A DNA stretch of 64,000 nucleotides, taken from the NCBI RefSeq assembly GCF_030708455.1, contig NZ_JAUYWF010000005.1, positions 186,001 through 250,000 of the forward strand. The letters are read 5' to 3'. A program made the position numbers and the translations under genes. Origin of the DNA: Halomonas sp. SSL-5. Lineage in GTDB: Bacteria; Pseudomonadota; Gammaproteobacteria; Pseudomonadales; Halomonadaceae. Positions 57,381 through 64,000 of the stretch are shown here, in pieces (within the stretch, counting starts at the first letter, position 1; the number at the start of each line of letters is the position of its first letter). A model generated the notes under the pieces. The model was not told the DNA's origin, searched no databases, and worked only from the letters and a program-made list of their open reading frames with translations.

Positions 57381-57761
57381 TCAGGCCATCTGGACGGGGA
57401 TCGCGTGGCTGGTATGGCTGACATGGTTGCCTTCCTGGAGGTAGACCAGGGCGGGCTGATGCTGCTCCAGCTCGGTATCGCTGTAGTGGGCGTAGCTGCA
57501 GATGATCACGCGCTCACCTTCGCTGGCCAGGTGGGCGGCGGCGCCGTTGACCGAGATCACCTTCGAGCCCTCCTCGGCACGGATGGCGTAGGTGGTGAAG
57601 CGCTGGCCATTCTCGACATTGTAGATCTGGATCTGCTCGTTCTCGCGAATGCCGGCCATGTCGAGCAGCTCGCCGTCGATGGCGCAGGAGCCCTCGTAGT
57701 TGAGCACGGCGTGGGTGACGCGGGCCATGTGCAGCTTGGCCTTGAGCATGATGGTGTACAT
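57381..57761 (-). CDS. panD: Aspartate 1-decarboxylase
   Basis: Makes beta-alanine for pantothenate; a pyruvoyl enzyme that self-cleaves. The cleavage site Gly-Ser is visible in [15 protein letters not shown], after [32 protein letters not shown] is the conserved C-terminal core. Length is 126 residues. Strong GGAGGA lies in the 27-base gap after panC. Last gene of panB-panC-panD. Confidence 0.98.
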   Translation of the reverse strand: MYTIMLKAKLHMARVTHAVLNYEGSCAIDGELLDMAGIRENEQIQIYNVENGQRFTTYAIRAEEGSKVISVNGAAAHLASEGERVIICSYAHYSDTELEQHQPALVYLQEGNHVSHTSHAIPVQMA

Positions 57762-57788
57762 GGAAACAGGGTCCTCCAGTGGGCTGCC

Positions 57789-58637
57789 TCAGTGGGGCAG
57801 GGTCAGGGTCAGGTTGTCGATCAGCCGGGTGGTGCCCAGCCGGGCGGCGGCGAGCAGTACCGCCTCGCGGGTGGTGGCGGTGACCGGCCCCAGGTCGGCG
57901 GCACGCAGCTCGAGGTAGTCGGGAGCGAAGCCGGCCTCCGCGAGGCGTGTGTGGCCGTGCGCGAGGAGCGCAGGCGCCTCGCCACCGGACTCCAGGCCAT
58001 CGCGCAGCTCGCACAGGGTGGCGTAGAGGCACGGGGCGATGGCGCGCTGCTCGGGGCTCAGGTAGCCGTTGCGCGAGGAGAGCGCCAGGCCATCCTCGGC
58101 GCGCACGATGGGCACGCCGACGATCTCGATGGGGAAGTGCAGGTCGGCGACCAGGCGCCGGATCACCGCCAGCTGCTGGTAGTCCTTCTCGCCGAAGCAG
58201 GCGAGGTCGGGCTGCACCAGGTTGAAGAGCATGCCGACCACCGTGGAGACGCCGTCGAAGTGGCCAGGGCGCGAGGCGCCGCACAGACCCTCGCTGACCT
58301 CGGGCACCACGATGCGGGTCTGGGCCGCGAGGCCGCGGGGATAGACGGTGGCGGTGTCGGGGGCGAACAGCAGGTCGCAGCCGGCCGCCTCGAGGCGTGC
58401 CTGGTCAGACTCCAGGGTGCGCGGGTAGGCGTCGAGGTCCTCGCCTGCGCCGAACTGCAGCGGGTTGACGAAGATGGTGGCGATCACCACCTCGGCCCGC
58501 TCGCGGGCGGCGGCGACCAGCCTCAGGTGGCCGTCGTGGAGGTTGCCCATGGTAGGCACCAGGGCGATGCGATCGCCGCGACGACGGGCGTCGCCCAGCG
58601 CCTCGCGCAGGGCGGATATCTCTCTCAGGGTTCGCAT
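57789..58637 (-). CDS. panC: Pantothenate synthetase
   Basis: ATP-dependent ligase of pantoate and beta-alanine. Signature segments are [15 protein letters not shown] (nucleotide HxGH), [34 protein letters not shown] and [15 protein letters not shown]. The ATG at 58637 gives the standard start [11 protein letters not shown] and 282 residues. Upstream frame to 58781 runs into panB and is rejected. Confidence 0.97.
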   Translation of the reverse strand: MRTLREISALREALGDARRRGDRIALVPTMGNLHDGHLRLVAAARERAEVVIATIFVNPLQFGAGEDLDAYPRTLESDQARLEAAGCDLLFAPDTATVYPRGLAAQTRIVVPEVSEGLCGASRPGHFDGVSTVVGMLFNLVQPDLACFGEKDYQQLAVIRRLVADLHFPIEIVGVPIVRAEDGLALSSRNGYLSPEQRAIAPCLYATLCELRDGLESGGEAPALLAHGHTRLAEAGFAPDYLELRAADLGPVTATTREAVLLAAARLGTTRLIDNLTLTLPH

Positions 58638-58669
58638 GGCAACGTTCCGGCTGGAAGCGGTAGTTAACA

Positions 58670-58708
58670 CCGTGTTTGAAAACCGTGTTTGAAAACCGTA
58701 GTCAAAAA
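58670..58708. repeat. 13-bp tandem repeat at the panB-panC junction
   Basis: CCGTGTTTGAAAA occurs twice exactly (58670-58682, 58683-58695) and a degenerate third copy (58696-58708) includes the panB stop codon. It seems to be a local duplication of the panB 3' end. Confidence 0.9.
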
Positions 58709-59493
58709 CAGTGCTCCTCGGCGGGGAAGCGCCGCGCCTTGACGTCCTCGTGGTAGCGTCGGAAGGCACCATGGATGTCATCGGCCTCGGCCATGAAGTT
58801 CTTGACGAAGCGCGGCTTGCGCCCCGGGGTGACGTCGAGCATGTCGTGCATGACCAGTATCTGGCCGTCGGTGTCGGGTCCGGCGCCGATGCCGATCACC
58901 GGCACGTCGAGGGCCTCGCTGACGGCGCGCCCCAGGCTCGCCGGCACGCACTCGAGCAGGATCACCGAGGCGCCGGCCTCGACCAGGGTGCGGGCGTCCT
59001 CGAGGATCTGGCTGGCGCGCTCGGCATCCCGCCCCTGCACCTTGTAGCCGCCCAGCTGGTAGACGGTCTGAGGCGTCAGGCCCAGGTGGGCGCACACCGG
59101 CACGCCGCGACGGGTCAGCTCACGGATGCCGTCGGCCATCCACGCCTCGCCCTCCACCTTGACCAGCTCGGCCCCGGCACGCATCAGCTCGCCGGCGTTC
59201 TCCAGCAGGCGCTCGGTGCTGGCATTGCCCATGAAGGGCAGGTCGACCATCAGCAGGCTGGCGCCCTTGCCACGGGCCACGCAGCGGGTGTGATAGCAGA
59301 TATCCTCCAGGGTGACCGGCAGGGTGCTGGCATGGCCCTGCAGGACCATGCCCAGGGAGTCGCCCACCAGCAGCACCTCGATGCCGGCATCGCTGGCGGC
59401 CCTGGCGAAGGAGGCGTCGTAGGCGGTCAGGGAGCTGAAGGTGTCACCGGCGCGCTTGTAGGCCTGCAGCGTGCTCAGGGTGATGGGTTTCAT
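58702..59493 (-). CDS. panB: 3-methyl-2-oxobutanoate hydroxymethyltransferase
   Basis: First enzyme of pantothenate synthesis; transfers hydroxymethyl from methylene-THF to ketoisovalerate. Motifs include [35 protein letters not shown], and [20 protein letters not shown]. Length is 263 residues. The gene order folK-panB-panC-panD after pcnB matches Pseudomonas; 66 bases separate folK from panB. Confidence 0.98.
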   Translation of the reverse strand: MKPITLSTLQAYKRAGDTFSSLTAYDASFARAASDAGIEVLLVGDSLGMVLQGHASTLPVTLEDICYHTRCVARGKGASLLMVDLPFMGNASTERLLENAGELMRAGAELVKVEGEAWMADGIRELTRRGVPVCAHLGLTPQTVYQLGGYKVQGRDAERASQILEDARTLVEAGASVILLECVPASLGRAVSEALDVPVIGIGAGPDTDGQILVMHDMLDVTPGRKPRFVKNFMAEADDIHGAFRRYHEDVKARRFPAEEHCF

Positions 59494-59544
59494 GGCGTGC
59501 TCTCTCGTTTGTGACGTCGGGTCGCGGCGCGGCGTGCCGGCCCG

Positions 59545-59624
59545 TGTAACCCGCGATTGTTACCCGAATGGCCGCGTTGTGTCGATGGGTAACACTTGTC
59601 GGCCGTTGCCGACGCTGGGTAACA
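59545..59624 (-). promoter_or_regulatory. Cluster of TGTTACCC/GGGTAACA octamers before panB
   Basis: TGTTACCC (59558-59565) and GGGTAACA (59587-59594 and 59617-59624), plus the variant TGTAACCC (59545-59552), lie in the folK 3' end and the folK-panB gap. The same half-sites occur upstream of the putative crcZ promoter. Pseudomonas CbrB sites use TGTTAC/GTAACA arms, from memory with 14-bp spacing; spacing here is 25 and more. Confidence 0.4.
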
Positions 59625-60102
59625 CCCGCAGTGTCGCTTCGTCGGCGTGCGCGGCGTCCAGGTCGGCCAGCCGCCGGCCATCGGGCAGCCGCGTCCGCGG
59701 AGCCACCGCCAGCAGCGGCACCAGCACGAAGGCGCGCCGGGTCATCTCCGGGTGCGGCACCGTCAGCCGCGGCAGGCACAGGCGGCTGTCATCGAACAGT
59801 AGCAGATCCAGGTCGAGGGTGCGGGGCCCCCAGCGGCGCGCTCGCACGCGGCGGTGACGCTGCTCCAGGGCCTGTAGCTGGTCGAGCAGGGCCAGCGGCG
59901 AGAGACGGGTCTCCAGGCAGGCCACGGCATTGATGAAGTCGGGTTGATCCCGGGGGCCGACGGGGCGGCTGGCATACAGCCTTGATGCGGCGATGCGCCG
60001 CGTCAGCGGCAGCCGGTCGAGCGCCTCGAGGGCCGTCTCGACCTGTCGCCGGGGGTCGGCGAGGTTGCTGCCCAGGCCGACCCAGGCGCGGTGCGCGCTC
60101 AT
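59560..60102 (-). CDS. folK: 2-amino-4-hydroxy-6-hydroxymethyldihydropteridine pyrophosphokinase
   Basis: Folate pathway kinase that pyrophosphorylates hydroxymethyl-dihydropterin. The N-terminus AWVGLGSNLADPRRQV, the DFINAVACLET segment and WGPRTLDLDLLLFDD followed by TVPHPEMTRRAFVLVPL mark the family. The ATG at 60102 overlaps the pcnB stop by four bases. Length is 180 residues. Its last codons use TTA leucine twice, unusual in this GC-rich DNA, at sites that form GTTACCC octamers. Confidence 0.96.
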   Translation of the reverse strand: MSAHRAWVGLGSNLADPRRQVETALEALDRLPLTRRIAASRLYASRPVGPRDQPDFINAVACLETRLSPLALLDQLQALEQRHRRVRARRWGPRTLDLDLLLFDDSRLCLPRLTVPHPEMTRRAFVLVPLLAVAPRTRLPDGRRLADLDAAHADEATLRVLPSVGNGRQVLPIDTTRPFG

Positions 60103-61508
60103 GCCTCGGGGCTGCCGCCACCGTTGTCGCGGCGGGGCTTGCGCCGGCGGCGCCGTTTCTTGCGGCCGGGCTTGCCGCTGCCGGCGGGATTGGCGCCGGC
60201 CTTGTCGAGCAGGCGGGCCTGTTCGTGCTCGTCGGCCTTCTGGAAGGCGGTCCACCAGTCGCCGAGCCCGGGGGTGAGCTCGCCGGCCGCTTCGCGCAGC
60301 AGCAGCAGGTCATAGGCGGCGCGGAAGCGCGGATGCTCGCGGGTCTGGAACACCCGGCGACCGCGGCGCAGCGGCAGGCGCTGCTGGAGGTCCCAGATGT
60401 CGCGCATGGGCAGGCTGAAGCGCTTGGGGATCGACACGTGCTGGAGCTGGCGCGAGATCACCAGCTGGGAGGCGGCCTGCAGGGCGGGGATCGGCGGCAG
60501 GCCATTGGCCTCCTGCTCGGCCTGGCGCTGCACCACCGGCCCCCACAGCATGGCGGCGAACAGGAAGGCCGGGGTCACCGGGCGCTCCTCCTGGATGCGG
60601 CGGTCGGTGCTGGCCAGCGCCTCCTCGACCAGGCGCTCGGCCCAGGGCAGCTCGTCCATGGCCTCGGATGCCTCGGGGAAGAGCATCTCGAACAGGCCGT
60701 AGTGGCGCAGCAGGCGGAACGTCTCGACGCCGTGACCGGCCATGAACAGCTTGAGCACCTCGTCGAAGAGCCGCGCCGGGGGGATCTGCAGCATCAAGGG
60801 GGCGAGCTCGCGGATCGGGGCCTCGCTGGACGGGGCCAGCTGGAAGTCGAGCTTGCCCGCAAAGCGCACGGCGCGCAGCATGCGCACCGGATCCTCGCGG
60901 TAGCGGGTCGCCGGGTCACCGATCAGTCGCAGGGTGCGGGCCTCGATGTCGCGAACGCCGTTGGCGAAGTCGTGGATCGAGAAGTCGGCGATGCTGTAAT
61001 AGAGGGCGTTGATGGTGAAGTCGCGGCGCAGGGCGTCTTCCTGGATGTTGCCCCAGACGTTGTCGCGCAGCAGCAGGCCGTCGTCGGACTGCTGGGAGAT
61101 ATGGTCGGCGTGGTCATCGTTGGGCTTGCCACGGAAGGTGGTGACCTCGATCACCTCGCGGCCGAAGCGCACGTGGACGATGCGGAAGCGGCGGCCGATG
61201 ATCCGCGAGTTGCGGAACAGCCCCTTCACCTCCTCCGGCGTGGCGTCGGTGGCCACATCGAAGTCCTTGGGCATGCGCCCCAGCAGGGAGTCACGGATGC
61301 AGCCGCCGACCAGGTACGCCTCGAAGCCGGCGTTGTGCAGCCGATAGAGGACCTTGAGGGCGGCATCGCTGAAGTGCTGGCGCGATACCGGATGCTCCTG
61401 GCGGGGAATGACGCGAACTTCGGGCACGCCGGCGGCGGCCTCGGTGCCGAACAGCGACTTCAGGCTCTCGCCGGGGCTCTGCAGAAAACGGGTAAATCCT
61501 TTGAACAT
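60099..61508 (-). CDS. pcnB: Poly(A) polymerase I
   Basis: Adds 3' poly(A) tails that promote RNA decay. The nucleotidyltransferase head has AYLVGGCIRDSLLGRMPKDFDVATDA (in parts: GG then DFDVATDA), TTFRGKPND and RRDFTINALYY; the RNA-binding region follows and the tail is strongly basic (KKRRRRRKPRR). The ATG at 61508 gives MFKGFTRFLQSPGES and 469 residues. The reading frame stays open much further upstream, through the crcZ-like region, but that extension is low-complexity Gln/Thr/Pro/Arg and has no homologous character, so it is not coding. Confidence 0.94.
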   Translation of the reverse strand: MFKGFTRFLQSPGESLKSLFGTEAAAGVPEVRVIPRQEHPVSRQHFSDAALKVLYRLHNAGFEAYLVGGCIRDSLLGRMPKDFDVATDATPEEVKGLFRNSRIIGRRFRIVHVRFGREVIEVTTFRGKPNDDHADHISQQSDDGLLLRDNVWGNIQEDALRRDFTINALYYSIADFSIHDFANGVRDIEARTLRLIGDPATRYREDPVRMLRAVRFAGKLDFQLAPSSEAPIRELAPLMLQIPPARLFDEVLKLFMAGHGVETFRLLRHYGLFEMLFPEASEAMDELPWAERLVEEALASTDRRIQEERPVTPAFLFAAMLWGPVVQRQAEQEANGLPPIPALQAASQLVISRQLQHVSIPKRFSLPMRDIWDLQQRLPLRRGRRVFQTREHPRFRAAYDLLLLREAAGELTPGLGDWWTAFQKADEHEQARLLDKAGANPAGSGKPGRKKRRRRRKPRRDNGGGSPEA

Positions 61509-61623
61509 GCGGCGATTTCGACTCGCAAGGCGGAGAAAGCTCGTGGAAAGCGTGTAAAAGCGTGAGTGTAGCGGACCCCCGTAAGCTTGCATAGCGCCGG
61601 TGACGGGGCCAGGTGGCCACACG

Positions 61624-62131
61624 TAGAAGGGGGAGGCCGATGGCCTCCCCCTCAAAGCAACGATGCAGCGTCCCTGCTGCTTGATTCTTCTTCGTGATGG
61701 CACATCGCCTTGAATACGCACCGCAGTCACCAAGGAGTTCAGGCAAGCAGTGTTGTTATCCTTGTTGGCGCTCCCGGGGGTAACCGCCTCGTATTCAAAA
61801 CAATAATCCAACCACGACGGCAGTGAATCTGCCTTCCCCCGGCGTCTTGGTGTTGTTTCCGGGGGTGCGCCTCGCGTGCCCGTTGTTCTTGTTGTGGGCG
61901 TGGCTGGCGCGTCGCGTCCTGAGTCTTCCGGTGCCTCGGGCTGCTGTTGTTGTTCGGGCCGAGGGGCCGGGCACGTCAATCCATTGTTCTTGTTGGTTTC
62001 GTGCCGCTAGCGGCACTGGCCCACATCGCCTGGAATTGTTCTTGGCAAGGCGGTCGTGGGCCAGTGTCATCCGGGCTGCGCTGTTGTTGTTGTGGCGGGC
62101 AGCGGATGACGACGGAAGTTGTTTTTCTTGT
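61624..62131 (-). ncRNA. CrcZ-like Hfq/Crc-sequestering small RNA (candidate)
   Basis: This interval lies between cbrB and pcnB, the exact site of crcZ in Pseudomonas. The predicted minus-strand RNA, about 508 nt, has seven clear AANAANAA motifs: 62118-62130, 62083-62093, 62036-62043, 61984-61996, 61947-61954, 61883-61895 and 61685-61692. A partial one lies at 61751-61766. Several lie in hairpin loops: the stem 62014-62024/62056-62066 with inner 62027-62031/62048-62052, the stem 61934-61939/61959-61964, and the stem 61836-61842/61859-61865. A GC hairpin at 61629-61651 followed by TTCT could end it. A sigma-54 promoter precedes it. CrcZ binds Hfq/Crc through such motifs and relieves catabolite repression. 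The function here is inferred. Confidence 0.8.
61629..61651 (-). terminator. Probable terminator of the CrcZ-like RNA
   Basis: GGGGGAGGCC pairs with GGCCTCCCCC around a short loop. On the minus strand it is followed by only TTCT, so termination may be partial, leaving some read-through into pcnB. Confidence 0.6.
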
Positions 62132-62142
62132 CCTGTTATATA

Positions 62143-62157
62143 GCAGGCGACATGCCA
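62143..62157 (-). promoter_or_regulatory. Sigma-54 promoter for the CrcZ-like RNA
   Basis: On the minus strand TGGCATG-TCGC-CTGC fits the consensus TGGCACG-N4-TTGC, with GG and GC separated by exactly ten bases as RpoN requires. Transcription is predicted to start near 62131, directly at the first A-rich motif. An AT-rich tract (62160-62182) lies just upstream, suitable for DNA bending. Confidence 0.8.
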
Positions 62158-62231
62158 GGCTTTGTTTTTTCTATTTTATTCAGCTAGTTGCATTGGTGGG
62201 TGGGCAGGGCATCGCCGGGTGGAGGGGTGAG

Positions 62232-62282
62232 TGTTACCCGGATGGCACCGTATTGGGGCCCTGTCTGTGTGGGACGGTAACA
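62232..62282 (-). promoter_or_regulatory. Candidate CbrB upstream activating half-sites
   Basis: TGTTAC (62232-62237) and GTAACA (62277-62282) lie 75-125 bases upstream of the sigma-54 promoter, where enhancer-binding proteins usually act. Pseudomonas CbrB sites are TGTTAC/GTAACA inverted repeats with shorter spacing. The 39-base spacing here is atypical. Confidence 0.5.
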
Positions 62283-62430
62283 AATGGTGCGTGGCCGGCC
62301 CGACACGTGGGGCGAGGGCCCGGCGGGCGGCCGAGGGAGGGGGCTTGCACCTTGGTCTAAGGCGCCCCGCTTCGAGTACGCCCTGGCCGGGCGAAGGGTG
62401 GTCTCGGCCTGGTCAGCAGGGGGGCAGGAA

Positions 62431-63821
<1,391 letters not shown>

Positions 63822-63825
<4 letters not shown>

Positions 63826-64000
63826 CGGGGTGTCTCACCCTCCTTCTGGTGGCGCGGCAGCCACAGACTGATGCGGGTGCCACGCTCGCTTCCCGGTGGT
63901 GGCGACTCGACTTCCAGGCTGCCGTGGTGCTCGGCGACGATGCTGTAGACCAGCGGCAGGCCGAGACCGGTGCCTTCGCCGGGGGGCTTGGTGGTGGTGA
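63822..64000 (-). CDS. cbrA: Sensor histidine kinase CbrA, C-terminal end only
   Basis: The last about 59 codons of a histidine kinase are present. [20 protein letters not shown] is the G2 box of the ATP-binding HATPase domain, and the protein ends after ISLWLPRHQ plus a short tail. The stop overlaps the cbrB start (ATGA). The identity as CbrA is inferred from cbrB; only the kinase C-terminus is visible. Confidence 0.85.

Noticed and set aside
59521..59539. Sigma-54 promoter upstream of panB
   Set aside because: The -24 part (CGGCACG on the minus strand) is good, but GC is not found ten bases from GG; the nearest GC is one base too far.

Overview
The window is a contiguous piece of a high-GC gammaproteobacterial chromosome, most likely a member of the Halomonadaceae (Halomonas-like). 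This rests on gene order (argH/hemCDXY, bamE/fur, recN/grpE-dnaK-dnaJ, dapB-carAB-greA, ftsH-folP-glmM-tpiA-secG-tRNA-rimP-nusA-infB-rbfA-truB-rpsO-pnp, cbrAB-pcnB-folK-panBCD) and on protein sequences close to Pseudomonas and Halomonas orthologues. Nearly all of it is housekeeping DNA. I see no prophage, insertion sequence, CRISPR array or replication origin.

Layout. 1-6.1 kb: argH (cut by the window edge) diverges from the tetrapyrrole operon hemC-hemD-hemX-hemY. 6.4-9.8 kb: a large YbiO-like MscS channel diverges from two overlapping fluoride-channel genes. 9.7-13.6 kb: an aspartate kinase sits next to carboxynorspermidine synthase and decarboxylase genes (alternative polyamine route). 13.9-17.4 kb: an M20 amidohydrolase and a DHA2-type MFS transporter are divergent from a MarR regulator, with two operator-like palindromes between. 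17.5-22.2 kb: torE-torC-torA-torD, a TMAO respiratory operon without its usual torSTR regulators. 22.2-31 kb: ssrA and smpB, ratA-rnfH, bamE, fur, recN (LexA-like box), and grpE-dnaK-dnaJ with two sigma-32 promoters. 31-33.3 kb: a small accessory patch with a solitary SBD-HNH (ScoMcrA-like) type IV restriction enzyme, a DUF2218 protein and an EamA transporter. 33.3-55.8 kb: dapB-carA-carB-greA, yhbY, rlmE-ftsH, folP-glmM, tpiA-secG, tRNA-Leu(GAG), initiator tRNA, and the rimP to pnp translation/RNA operon. 56-64 kb, minus strand: cbrA (partial), cbrB, a 0.9-kb non-coding interval, pcnB-folK, panB-panC-panD, and a thiolase.

The most notable feature is the interval between cbrB and pcnB. Its minus strand has a well-formed sigma-54 promoter (62143-62157), upstream TGTTAC/GTAACA half-sites of the CbrB type, and an approximately 500-nt transcript region. 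That region holds at least seven A-rich AANAANAA (Hfq/Crc 'CA') motifs, several of them in the loops of predicted hairpins, and ends in a GC-rich hairpin. Position, promoter class and motif content match CrcZ, the RNA that sequesters Hfq/Crc in Pseudomonas catabolite repression, although the sequence itself looks divergent. It is easily missed because the pcnB reading frame stays open through most of it. A second cluster of the same octamers, carrying two TTA leucine codons, sits at the end of folK just upstream of panB.

Other points of interest are an initiator tRNA with a U1-U72 mismatch, a probable heteromeric FluC pair in which one subunit has lost the Phe-box phenylalanines, a terminator with competing pairing in the carA leader, and several short tandem repeats at gene ends.
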